DNA of 64,000 nucleotides from Atrichornis clamosus (lineage: Eukaryota; Chordata; Aves; Passeriformes; Menuridae): the NCBI GenBank assembly GCA_013400975.1, contig WBMZ01008995.1, positions 1-64,000 of the forward strand, written 5' to 3'. Within the stretch, counting starts at the first letter, position 1; every line of letters starts with the position of its first letter. The notes beneath the pieces were generated by a model. The model saw only the letters and a program-made list of their open reading frames with translations. It searched no databases and was not told the origin of the DNA. The position numbers were made by a program, and so were the translations under genes. Of the stretch, positions 1 to 11,400 are shown one piece after another.

Positions 1-140
1 GCTGCCGCGGGGGCTCCGCGCCAGGCCCCGCCCGCCGCCCCCGCGGCCTGGGGCAGCCCGGCAGAAAGCGGGCCCGGGCGTGGCTGGGCTGCAGTGCGGG
101 GCGTGTACGGCGGTCAGCAGAGCCGTGTCAAGCCTGAAGT
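1..140. promoter_or_regulatory. CpG island at the window edge
   Basis: About 18 CpG dinucleotides lie in the first 130 bases, in sequence that is mostly G and C (for example CCCGCCCGCCGCCCCCGCGG). The rest of the window is AT-rich and CpG-poor. This is the usual appearance of a promoter-associated CpG island. It is cut by the left edge, so neither the gene nor its direction can be read. In mammals the next genes past the ADCY2 3' end are CFAP90, FASTKD3 and MTRR, which makes one of them a plausible owner. Confidence 0.6.
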
Positions 141-427
141 GGGCATTCACGGACACCCGGGCGTCGGGTTTTGGTCTCTGTTGTGCTGCGGCTCGAGCTG
201 CCTGGTCCTTTGTGTCCTTGGAAGCTGGGGAAGAATGCTAGAGCAAAGCTTGGCCGAAAGGGACTGACGTTTTTGCTGTGACAGATTGCACTAATCCCCA
301 AACCCCCTTTTAAATGCATAAATGAATAACACCACAGCACAGCATGGAATTTCCACCAGAATACGAAGCCAGAGTCTTGAGCTTGAGCTTCTCTCTTTGG
401 GCAGCAGCTCACTTACACGGGTACAGA
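141..427. other. Flank of the CpG island, nothing assigned
   Basis: CpG density falls quickly after position 240. Short open frames on both strands have no recognisable product. A first exon of the neighbouring gene could lie here but no start codon or donor can be defended. Confidence 0.4.
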
Positions 428-1070
428 TTTCCACATGCTTCTTGAACTCTGTCAGGCTTGGTGACCATATTCCTGGGAAGCCTGTTCCAGTGCCCAACCA
501 CCCTCTGGTGAAGCACCTTTTCCTAATATCCAACCTAAACCTCTCCTGACTCAGTTTAAGGCCATTTCCTCTGGTCCCTTGCTGGTCACCACGGAGAAAT
601 TAGTGCCTGCCTCTCCTCTTTCCCTCACAAGGAAGTTGCAGCCTGCAGTGAGATCTCCACTCAGTCTCCTCCAGGCTGAACAGACCAAGTGGCCTCAGCT
701 GCTCTTCATACGGTTTCCCCTCAAGGCCCTTCACCATCTTCACTGCTCTTCTTTGCATGTTCTCTAACAGTTTAATGTCTTTCTTATCTTGTGACATCCA
801 AAACTGCCCCCAGCACTCGAGGTGAGGCCGCCCCAGAGCAGAGCAGAGCAGAGCAGGACAATCCCCTCCCTTGCCCAGCTGGTGATGCTGTGCCTGATGC
901 CCCCCATGACAGGGTTGCCCTCCTGGCTGCCAGGGCACTGCTGACTCATACTCAACTTTCCATGGACCAGGACCCCCAGGTCCCTTTTGCAGCACTGCTT
1001 TCCAGTGTCTCATTCCCCAGCCTGTACGTACATCCAGGGTTGTCCCATCCCTGATGCAGAATCCAGCATG
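428..1070 (-). mobile_element. CR1 LINE fragment (ORF2 end and 3' region), minus strand
   Basis: On the minus strand the sequence encodes relics of the CR1 ORF2 C-terminus ([20 protein letters not shown] and GLFSLEE, then the RRL-type tail in another frame) and contains typical CR1 blocks such as CAGGACCCCCAGGTCCC and CTCCAGGCTGAACAG as read on the plus strand. The reading frame is disrupted and the extreme 3' end is missing, so this is an old dead copy. A pentanucleotide array (AGAGC, four units at 835-854) sits inside it. Confidence 0.9.
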
Positions 1071-3189
1071 GGATGCTCAGTCATTTCCGGCAATGCAGTT
1101 GGAAAATTCTCTCCCACAGTTTTGTTGGGAACAATGAAAGTAAGTGTCTCCTGGGTGCAAATCTCAGACTGACTGTAAAACTGCTCTGCCCTAGTAGCAC
1201 CTGGCTCCTAGTTTTGATATTCGCCCCATGGTTGTCCTGGTTTAATACATACATGTAACTATGCCCATGTTGCTTCTTACTGTGGTCCTTGGGGATCTGA
1301 GTGGCTTGGTTTGGTTTACCTTTGTTTTCCACAACCACAACTGTAGCAGTACTGTGCTGTAGGCACAGCATGACTATTATTATTGCTACCAGTATCTTTT
1401 GGCACTTCTGGAACTTTCACAACAGCACTCTCCCAGGCATCTTGAATTTTACTGAACATCCAAAATTTATTTAAAACCTCCCAACATCCAGAGTACCAGA
1501 AATCTTCACAACTGATTGTCTCAGGCATCTTGGAGCCAGGCAATCATTCAGGCCTACAGAAGTCTCATCCCTATTATGTAGCTGCCACTCTCCCATCACT
1601 AATCCACTGAATAACATAGACTCCTGCTTCTTTGCGAGTGCAGCATGGAGGCATTTATAATCTGCAGACGGGTGTGGGTGGGTTTTTTAATGATTTGTGA
1701 CAATTTCCATCTGCTTATCTAATAATGTCCCTCTACCAATTAGGATGCTCTTCTTTCTGTAGCATGGGCCAAATTAGCGCAATGTAAGCGAGCAGTGGAA
1801 TTGAAAATCCAACAGCTGCCTTAGATCAGCTTCCTACGCAGAGACCTGCTTGCCACTGTGCAAGTGCTTTTCTGTAGTTTAGTCCAAGCATGAAGAGATA
1901 GCAAGCCCATTTATAAAAAGCAGCTCAGCTGAAACTGCAGCTATAAATAGAGCCACAAGAAACTGTTCGCCAGATATATAAACTAAGCTAGGCAAGAACT
2001 CTGAAGTCAGATCTGAAGGGTTTCTCTCCAGTTTTCTTTCTGCTGTTCTCATGTAGCTCATTTTGATTAACATTAAATTGATGGCATTAAATTGAATTAC
2101 AGCATCTTGATCAATACAGATTGTTAAAAATATTGCTGGGATGCTTGTTATAGATTTGCCACATTCCCCTTTCCCCATTCAAAATAATTTAAAACTATGT
2201 TTTTCACATAAGTTTTCCTTCCAAATGAAGGTATAAATTCTTTTAGAATTATTGGAAACTTACAAAGGCTTTTTTTTTCCTGGTCACCTTTTGCAGACTC
2301 CCCAGAAGCAGGATATGAATGCCCAGGGGGGCTTGTTCCAGTTGCTTTATTATCATACTTTATTAATATGCTGCTGTTAAGTGCATGTTCCTGTTATAAA
2401 ATAGCATGGAAGACCAGTCTGTTTCCTCAGTAACTTCGATATGAACATGTAAAAAATGGAGCAGTTTTAATCTATATGATGAAAACTAGGCATTCAAATA
2501 CAGCTGAGCTAAGAGATCAAAGTGTTAAAAGTTTCTTTGAATTTAGTGTCTTAAGGATGAGAAGTTCAATTGCCTGCCTTTTTAGAGAGTAGTAATACCC
2601 CCTCAGGTTCCACTGCTAAAGTGTCTGAGTTTTGAACATGGTGTGTACTTTTATAGCCAAAAAAATGTCTTAAAGGCAGGGTCACTATTCTGAAATGTCA
2701 AACTGGCTTATGGACTAACTCTGAAAAAAGGCTCCTAAAAAGAATATGTGAAGCAAATAATAATGGAGGCAGAGAGAGGAGACACAACAGAGACAATGAC
2801 AACAGAGGAAGACAAGATGGACACAAGAGGAGAGATGACATATAACTGGACAGCTCATTGATGCACAGAAAATACAGTAGCTGTTTTCTTACTGCAAGCT
2901 GTAGTAGCTGTTTCAAACTCATGTCACTTAGACCTGAGATGACCAGCCTGCTGTCAAATTAAGGCTTAGCAATCCCTCTCCTGTCCTAGCTCTTTGACCT
3001 CAACATGTATCAGATCGCCATGTGGTCCTGACCTTCAGCTGAGCCATGAAGGAGACAGTCTTTGCCAAATATGTTCCATTCAATGGCCCTTGAAAGAGGC
3101 GGAAACAAAAAAGGCTCAAAACCTGCCCCCTTTCTACTTCCATAGCTTTGGGTCAAGCCAGCTGTTTCACAGAAGTGCTTGTTTCTTCT
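1071..3189. other. Intergenic, no gene recognised
   Basis: The sequence is AT-rich and non-repetitive as far as I can see. A purine-rich patch at about 2760-2840 (GGAGGCAGAGAGAGGAG and similar) is the only compositional feature. The left limit of the LTR fragment that follows is uncertain and might reach into the last 100 bases. Confidence 0.4.
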
Positions 3190-3945
3190 GGATCCTAATT
3201 ACTGACTGACTGCCTGTCTCAAACAGGAAGGCTCTTCAGAAGCTTGGGATCCCTGCCACGAGAGACAGTCCATGAACTTCTCCAATGTGAATCCTTCCCA
3301 CAGTCTGCAGTTCTTCATGAACTGTTTCAGCGTGGGTCCCTCCCATGGGGTACAACCCTTTCGGAATAGGCTGCTCCAGGGCGGGTCCCCCATGGGATTA
3401 CAAGGCCTGCCAGCAACTCTGCTCCAGCATTGGCTCTTCTCTCCATGGGCCCACAGGTTCTGTCAGAAGCCTGCTCCAGCACAGGTTTCTCACGGGGTCA
3501 CAGCCTCTTTGGGACATCCACCTGCTCCAGTGTGGTGTCCATGGGCTGCAGGGGGATCTCTGCTCCACTGTGGACCCTCACGGGCTGCAGGGGCACAACC
3601 TGCCTTGCCGTGGTCTGCACTGAGGGCTGCAGGGGAATCTCTGCTCGCCACCTGAAGCACCTCCTCCTTGTTCTTCATCACTGACCTTAGTGTCTGCAGG
3701 GTTGTTTCTTCTCTTGGCTGCTGTTCCTGCAGTGTTTTTTTTCCTCTTCTTAAGTGTATTATCCCAGAGTTGCTACCTCTGCTGGTGGTGGGCTCAGCTT
3801 TGGCCAGCGGGGTGTCCATCTTGGAGCTGTCTGGCACTAGCTCTGTTGGACATGGAGGAAGTTTATGGCAGCTTCTCACAGAGACCACCCCTTTAGCCCT
3901 GTCTTCCTCTCCTTGCTACCAAAACCTTGCCACACAACTCAGTAT
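3190..3945 (-). mobile_element. ERV-type LTR fragment, minus orientation (5' part)
   Basis: In minus sense it begins near TATACTGAGTTGTGTGGCAA, runs through AGGTTTTGGTAGC, GAAACAACCCTGCAGACAC and CCCCTGCAGCCC, and enters imperfect repeats of about 40 bases built on GGACCCACGCTG-AGCAG and GAAGTTCATG. I recognise this layout as a repeated LTR of neoavian birds, probably ERVL class; the family name is not verified. The 3' part with its poly(A) region is missing or decayed. Short open frames across it are by-products of the tandem repeats, not genes. Confidence 0.7.
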
Positions 3946-6900
3946 AGAGGACCGATATCTGCTCCACCAATTCAGATCAATAGTCTGTTCAGTAACCCTC
4001 TTGGTAAGTAGAGTAATGTACAGTTTTATATATGAGGTGACATTACTTTCATAATAACTGCTATTTGTAGCACTGTTTTGGAAAGCAAACATGAAATATT
4101 CTAGTCCAGGAATGTCAACCTTTCAAAATACTTCACATGCACTTTTTCCTGTCAAAACTGAGATTTTCATGAAGAGCATCTCAATGGCTACAAATAGATT
4201 TGAAAAACACTTCATCCAAAAAATTTCAAACAATTCTTGGCAGAATCTTTTTTTTAAACAGGGCATCCTACAACATAAAGGGTTCATATTTTCATAGTTG
4301 CAAATGTGAATAAAATGACCTTATCTTGCATTCCAACATATCAAAAATTACATTGACCTGAATAATTCTTCCCTCTAAATTTGAAAATGCTTAAAATTAA
4401 TATGTAGCAAACTTTAGGGTGAACTAGTTACAGTTGATTTGTTTTTGACAAATTTACTTTTGACAAATCCACACAAATCTGAATTAATTCAAGGAACAAA
4501 AAATACTCTCTTAATTGCATGTTTTATTTTAGGCACACGTATCTCATTCTACATTTATTTCCTCCTCAGAATCACTCCACTAATTTGGACAAGAAATGAA
4601 GAATGAAACTATAAAGTCCTAGACTTAAAATTGTTTGAAGTTCACCTGTAAAAAGTCCTGAAAAGTGGTATCTACACCGGGTGAAGAAGAATCTGCTATC
4701 TGAAAATGAAAAAAATCATGTATCTTCATATGTAACCACAATCAAAAGGAAAACTATATATCAAACTACAAGATAATAATATCTTTTAACAGTAAATCTT
4801 CTGCTAGATAAAGCAGCTTGACAGCATTGCTTATTATTTGTCCCAATAGGAGGTTCTGAAAACAAAACAGGACAGACTTGCAACAGCTCTACCATCACAT
4901 CGCTTTAGAAACAAGCAGACTGAACTACCTGTGTCTCAGTGGAAAAAGGGAAGGCCTGTGGATATTTTACAAAATGAAGGAAACATATAGGAATATAAGA
5001 AAATGAAAAATGCTTTTCACATTGCATAAATAAGTTACTAATGTCTCTCTTTAGAAACAGCAGCTAAATAGCATTAACTTACAGGTAAGTCCAGCTATTT
5101 TCATAGTTAAAAAAAATATCTGCAAGTTTAATCTTTCTTCTTGTCCTTTGGTAACCCTCTGTAAATTGGAGCAAAGCACTGACTTTGAAAAAGAATTCCA
5201 GCAGGCTTCCCAGGTGTTCCCATTTGAATTTCTTTTTTGCAGACTGCAGTGAATCACTTATATTGATCTTTTGGCTGCTGGCTCACAGTGTGAAATGCAT
5301 TTGCATTGTACTTTTGGAAGTCACACTCTGTGGTTCACTAACAACCTGTGAACTATGTCACCAACATGGAAGTTGTAGAACTTGAGGAATCTGACTGTGA
5401 TGTAGAATATATGGAATGTCAAATACTAATGTACACAATTATCATAAAGTTTTTCATGTTACAGGCTGATACATGAGTAGTGTTATATCCAGTTACTGAG
5501 GCTGACATTGCTGCAGAATGAGGAAAAAATTCTTTTCCTAAGTGAATCTAGACAGAGGAAAATAAGCCAGTATAAACAACAGATGTAAAATGCATTGGAA
5601 GACAAGAGGTATTTATTAAATACAAATATCTTCTCAGCACTAGAAAGATAATAAAACTCAGCAACTGAAGGCCAGAGAGAGGATGGGGTGTGTGCACCTG
5701 TCTTTGTCTGGGCATCATACTGCATGTATGATGTGTATCTTTTGCCTGCTTTCTTGTTCTTTAGCAGGATTTGGCTGCAAGAATTCAAATGCAGTTACAA
5801 AATGAGAGAAGAACACCAGTGAAATATGAGTGCTCTGAACATGAGCATTTTCAACATACTCTTGGAGGGCACATATACACCTTTCTTTATATTTCGTTGA
5901 ACTAGTCAGCTCCTCGCCACTTAGATGTTTTAACGTTTCATAGCTTACAGAAATAATATTGTTTAGCATTTATAAAACTAACAGAAACCAGGCTATTGAG
6001 TTAGGTATAAGGTTTGTTAATGATGTGCAAAAATACAAATGAAAGCAAAATCCTGAATGCACAGGTTATATGTGAAAGCTGCACATATATGTGACAGTAT
6101 AATAGAATCAACTTTACGTGAAGGGTTTTCATCCATAGTAAGAAATTATGGCATTGACCTGGGGTAATATCACAATGATTTTAAAGGTCCAGAGTACATT
6201 CAAAGTCTAAGAAGGAGATCAATAACTTCTTCCAGTGTTCCTAGTTCAAATTTATAATAAGTGGTGAGGAGGGATTTAAGAGAAGTCTTAAGTGATATAA
6301 CTAAGTGACAGCTAGGCAATGACTGGAACATTGGTTCTGCTGCCATGGGAGGTATTTGGAAAGTCTTCAATTCCACTGGAAAATATTTGTCTTAACTTAT
6401 TAATTAAAAGGAAGAAATCACAAAGACAACAAAAATATTTTTCATGAGATTTTATTAGACTGAGCACCTGTTGTGAGAATTACTGTTCAAAAGTCTCTAG
6501 CTCTGGGTGAAAAATTAATGTGTTATGTTGAACATAACCAAAATAACTTACATTTTGCTTTTAGGCTAACTTAAGGGGATCAAAATTCAGATTGTCTGTT
6601 TAAAGCAAATGCAGGCACTTTAAAATCTACTGTCATTCCAATTTGCTAGTGGGCAGATGGCTGCTGTGAGTAAACTGTGCCACACTCAGTGAGACTGTGG
6701 ACTGGTAACCATGTATTTGTGACCCACAATTTTGAGAACTTCAGAAAAGACACCAGTGCTATACAAGTGTATATATATTTGTATGTGTTTCATGAATGAG
6801 CAATCTGAATACTTTTTACATTTCAAAAACATGCCAGAGGTAATAGTGCACAAGTTGATTTTCATATAAATGTAGTATCAGTCAGAAAAGTTCTTGTAAT

Positions 6901-7938
6901 TATAATGCTATTATAAATACCATTATTTTATTAATTTTGGTCTTGTTAGGATGCTATGACTAAAAGAATATGTTAATTTCAAGTACTGATTACAACAAAG
7001 CAAAAATTAATTGTTACTGTCTATGCTTCAGAGCAGCATAGATAGTACCATTAACTGCTTTTTCTGTCTTTCACCTGGCTCATATATGAAACTCTGCAAG
7101 TGTGATACTTTTTAATTCAAAAGGATTTAATTAATGTCAAATATCCACAAAATAGCATTTTTTGCATCTTTTGCTCATACTCATGTCCTGATAAATGAGA
7201 TTATTATTTTAAATACCCATGAAATCCAGCACTGGATTTCACCCCAAAGGTTAAGTTGTGGGGTAAGGTTAACGTTAGGTCGTCAAAGTGCAAAACAAAA
7301 CTTTTCTTTTCTTGTACAGCTTCTCCCAGTTATTTTTTAAGCACTGCGGGCCAGTTGTGAAGTAGCAGCACTGCTACTGTTTTCAGTATCCCCCACTTTG
7401 CTTGTGTTTATGCATCTGAGGTAAGTCTTCTGCATCACCTAGCGAGTAAATGACTGCAAAATGCTTAGGATGCCACCCATGACTGAAGACAGCAGAGGTG
7501 ATTTAGTTTCTGAAAGGCAATATGAAGTCTAGCAGATGTTACTGACCAAGGCTATTGAGATAGCTGGCCATAGCCTGCCTCAACATCTAACTGCTGAATA
7601 AAAAGCAGAGGCAGCAGCAGAAGACATGCCGGTTTAGAGCGACAGAAGCTATAGAAGGAAGCAAAACTAAGAGACAGCAACAGTAAAACAAAGTACATAT
7701 AAACTTTTAATGAATTAACCTTACAAAAGACAATAGCTTCAAAACATTTGACACGTTTGTACAAAACTATTCCAGCATTGTTAGTTCTCTCTTCAGAAAG
7801 AATGCCAGCAAGCCACCCAACGTGTCCCTGGCTATGAGATGCAACTGGTGATCACATCCAAATCATGTGTGGACAGAGTAAACTTATTTACAATACTGTA
7901 TACTTTAATACCAGATTAGTGGATGCTATTGGGGAGCG
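3946..7938. other. 3' flank of ADCY2, possibly distal 3' UTR
   Basis: The sequence is AT-rich with no recognised protein-coding gene. Minus-strand AATAAA sites at 5612-5617, 6451-6456 and 6927-6932 could end longer ADCY2 transcripts. A minus-strand segment at 4646-4699 has exon-like borders (TTTTCAG acceptor, CAG|GTGAAC donor), and another with a good GTAAGT donor lies at 5083-5158. Neither matches a protein I know. Confidence 0.4.
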
Positions 7939-8303
7939 ACTGTATTTTCCAGAAAACACCATGCATCAGAAAATAGTATGCACCCCTAGCTTTATTGCCT
8001 TTTTTCCCCGCATTTGTCACTAACACCTCTCTTTAGTCCTTTCAGGATGTGTTACCTCCTTTTGATTCCTATTCCTTCTTTCCTTGTCTTTGAATAACAG
8101 TGCAAGTAGCAGTACAATCTTCCAGTCCTACAGCGTACATCACAACTGTCCTTGAACATAGAAATATCAAGGTGCAAAATGATGGCTCATGGGACTATTC
8201 TGCAGCCATATTAAAATAAGTGCCACATACCAGAAAATAGCACGCATGTTAAGGGCCAAAATGTAGTTAAAAAGTGCGTGATACTTTTCTGAAAATATGG
8301 TAC
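7939..8303. mobile_element. Possible non-autonomous DNA transposon remnant in the ADCY2 3' UTR
   Basis: The left arm (7939-7983, with TGTATTTTCCAGAAAAC) and the reverse complement of the right arm (8271-8303, with CATATTTTCAGAAAAG) form imperfect inverted repeats of roughly 26 bases. A motif inside the left arm (CAGAAAATAGTATGC, from 7967) recurs in direct orientation at 8231 as CAGAAAATAGCACGC. There is no coding capacity. The arrangement suggests a short element of about 365 bases, but no target-site duplication is clear and the family is not identified. Confidence 0.35.
7991..7996 (-). promoter_or_regulatory. Candidate poly(A) signal of ADCY2
   Basis: TTTATT on the plus strand reads AATAAA on the minus strand, about 330 bases after the stop codon. 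A G/T-rich stretch (CATGGTGTTTTCTGG in minus sense) follows. Mammalian ADCY2 transcripts have a UTR of kilobases, so further AATAAA sites at 6927-6932, 6451-6456 and 5612-5617 are also possible ends. Confidence 0.3.
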
Positions 8304-8324
8304 TGATGACACGTACAAGTATCT

Positions 8325-8477
8325 TCAAGATGCCACATTCCCTTGTGAAAGGGATCTTGTCATTTCAGTATGTACAAAGTATGTCTTCAATTCTCCTTTT
8401 CCTTTTACATTTATTATTCCTCTGCAAGTGCTCATGTACCCCAGTGTTTGCAGGACGTTGTTTGTCTCCTCTGTAAC
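8325..8477 (-). CDS. ADCY2: ADCY2 terminal coding exon with stop codon
   Basis: The exon has 153 coding bases: 50 codons from [10 protein letters not shown] to SLSQGNVAS, then TGA at 8327-8325. Lys503 in INVKGKG matches rat Lys1065, which contacts ATP phosphates. The acceptor is TTGCAG directly before GTTACAGAG. The open frame runs on into the intron upstream, so this start is set by the splice site and by the phase-0 end of the previous exon. The 3' UTR continues to the left. Confidence 0.96.
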   Translation of the reverse strand, partial: VTEETNNVLQTLGYMSTCRGIINVKGKGELKTYFVHTEMTRSLSQGNVAS

Positions 8478-11400
8478 CTGCAACAATATAACCAGTAATA
8501 CAACCAGTGTTGATAACAAAGCAAAGCCAAATCTTCCAGAGTGTGAAGAGAACATAGTTTTCTGCACAGTTATAAGGGTTTTGCTATAATGCTTATAAGG
8601 CCTTAAAGGGTCTCAAGTGAGCTTTGAACACCTCAGCTTTCATGTAGTCTGTTGCTGTGCCCATTCTAATCACTTACACCAAGTATCAAATTTGGTGTAA
8701 CCACTTCTGTACCTAGGGTTGCAAACAGAGAGCTTGTAGATACACAAATAGCACTAGGAACAATATTCTGCCTCACAGAGCTCTTTCCTCAACTTCAGGA
8801 GCTTATTTTCACTTCAGTAGACCCAAGCTTCCCCATCTTTTTACAAATACCAAGGCTGTGTAAATGAAGTGATAGTAAGACATTAGCATCACCTGTCAGA
8901 ACTGCTGTTGCCAGTTTCTCATGTAACTGTCAGTGAACCAAACTTTGGGCCATTCTGCCATTTTAGGTGAAAGCCCACTATGACAGAGGGTGTTCAAGAG
9001 CATCAGTTGTCTCAGACTCTCTGTGTTTCTTTGTGAAGCAAACAAATGTTTGTAGATGTAGTTGCTTTAACATTCCTTCTGTTTTCAGTTTTGAGTAACA
9101 ATTGGTAACTTTCCTTTTCCATTACTTACAGTTAAATAGTCTCAATCATAGATTTGAAGTGCTCTCAATTGCATGCTGGGATCCAAAAGTGCTAAGCAGC
9201 ATACTAGGCAGATACTTAAAATGTGATCTCTGACTATGGAAACTCTGGGAATTTAGAAAATTGAAGGTCTTTTCAATACAGGTCTATCTATAATCTACGC
9301 GGATAATAATCTACAAGGATTATTAAACAGCATGGTTCATGACAAGGGAAGTTTCATGACAACTTTATGAATTTAACCTGATGTACAGCAGTTATGATAA
9401 TTTCCTTTATTTACAAATAACTAACATCAGGATTGCCCTTCAGAGATAAGGTAGCTACTATTTTACAAGTTTAGAAATACACAGAATAAAAATGTGATTT
9501 CCCTCAAAATCTCAACCTAGAGGATGCATTCCCAGGCAACCCATTACTTCGTCCACTGTATTCCACTGTAGGGTCAAGACAAAATTTTTATTCTCCTCCT
9601 ATTTTCTCTACAATTTTCTTTTAATTCTTTACTTAGCTTCAAAACAAAGACCTGTTAAGTGTACAAATATATGATGCTTTTAAGAACCAAACTCAAAGGA
9701 ATAAGAGAAATTCTAGCACAAAATCAAGACTTACCTGTATTTTATCTAAGACACCCGTGCTGTCCATCCTGCTGGCCACATTGACTGTATTGCCCCATAT
9801 ATCATATTGTGGTTTTTGAGCTCCAATTACTCCAGCTATTACAGGTCCATGGTTTATACCTGGAAAACATCAGAACTTAACATTAGGAATGAAGAGAAGG
9901 GCAATAAAGCTGGTGAAGGGCCTGGAGCACAAGTGCCATGAGGAGTGGCTGAGGGAGCTGGGGTTGTTTACGCTGGACAAAAGGAGGCTCCAGGGAGACC
10001 TTATTGCTCTCTACAACTGCCTGACAGGAGGCTGTAGCCAGGTGGGAGTCGACATCTTCTCCCAGGCAACCAGTGACGGGACGAGAGGACATAGTCTCCA
10101 GCTGTGCCAGGGGAGATTTAGGTTGAACATTAGGAGGAATTTCTTCACAGAAAGGGTGATTGGGCATTGGAAAGGAATGCCCAGGGAGGTGGTGGAGTCG
10201 CCATCCCTGGAGGAGTCTGAGGAAAGACTGGACGTGGCACTTAGTGCCATGGTCTAGTTGACATGAGGGTGTTCAGTCATAGGTTGGACTTGATGATCTC
10301 AGAGGTCTTTTCCAACTTATCTGATTTTGTGATTCTGTGAAGATCCACTAAGCAAGGACACACAGTGCATCTGGCAACATGCAACAAGTCAATGAACACA
10401 GCATTTGGCCCATGCTGAATAGTGAGTACAGCAGTGAATAGTCTGCTCACCCTGGTTTTATCAAACATTTACAGCAGGAGAATGTTAGTTACAAAAATGC
10501 CGAAAGTCAGTTAATCTAATTTTAGTTTTACAGCTCTCTCCCATCCTGAGTAAAAAGCAAGTAAACTTGCTATTTTCAACCACGGGCATTCTAATAACCT
10601 GCTACTGCCTTTATTAGGTAGCATGAGGAACATACTGTGGGTGAGCAGCAGCTTCTGGGAAAACAGACATATTAGAATTTCTTTTCATTTCTACTTGTAG
10701 TGAAAAGGGCCTCTCCTCTCTGCAATACTTGATGGCCCAATCAAATTACTTTTATAGTATTCTTTGCTTCTTAAATGTAGAATAAACGAATGTGAATGAG
10801 TTGAAAGGATTTGAAGCCTTGTCCTGAAGATAGGATTGACCATAGAATGGTACTAAATAATTACAATATAAATATACATATTCAAATAACTTGATTAAGC
10901 ATGGAGTAGAACAATATAGTAGAAAAATATAGTCCCTTATTAGACTCTGGACATATTTTATTTTGCAGTCACTTTGTAACCTATGTTATGTCTGTAAAGG
11001 GAGTAAGTTGTACTCTGCTAGTAGGGAAAGAAACCAGGAGGCAAAATCAAAAGTACTATTGTTAACCAGCATCAAATGTACTATAATTCTCACTATACAT
11101 ACCCATGAACAGGAAAGCCAAGTTAGACCTACTGACAAATAAACCCTGAACAAGCGAGTCATTTGGATTTCTAGCATTATCTCAATGGATCATAACTGAC
11201 TTCAGTTAATTCCTTAAAAGCATCACTAGGGATATATCTATGCAGCAAGTTGAAGTGTGACTGTAGGATGGAAAGGGATCTGAGAGCTGGCTCATCTTGT
11301 ATGTAACATGGCAGCACAGGTTAGCAACCACACTATCAGCCCACTTGGAAACCCTGGAAAACGTGACTGTAGAAGTTAAATTGGGAAAATATGCAAACAC

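Noticed and set aside
600..1013. Minus-strand open frame of 137 codons with a [15 protein letters not shown] motif
   Set aside because: It is a decayed piece of CR1 ORF2, not a host gene; it is covered by the CR1 feature.
3272..3888. Several overlapping open frames of 80-130 codons on both strands
   Set aside because: They arise from tandem repeats in an LTR and have no domain or start context suggesting a gene.
9889..10257. Plus-strand open frame of 122 codons next to an ADCY2 exon
   Set aside because: It is the CR1 ORF2 C-terminus of a truncated copy and lacks the endonuclease and reverse transcriptase parts, so it is not a gene.
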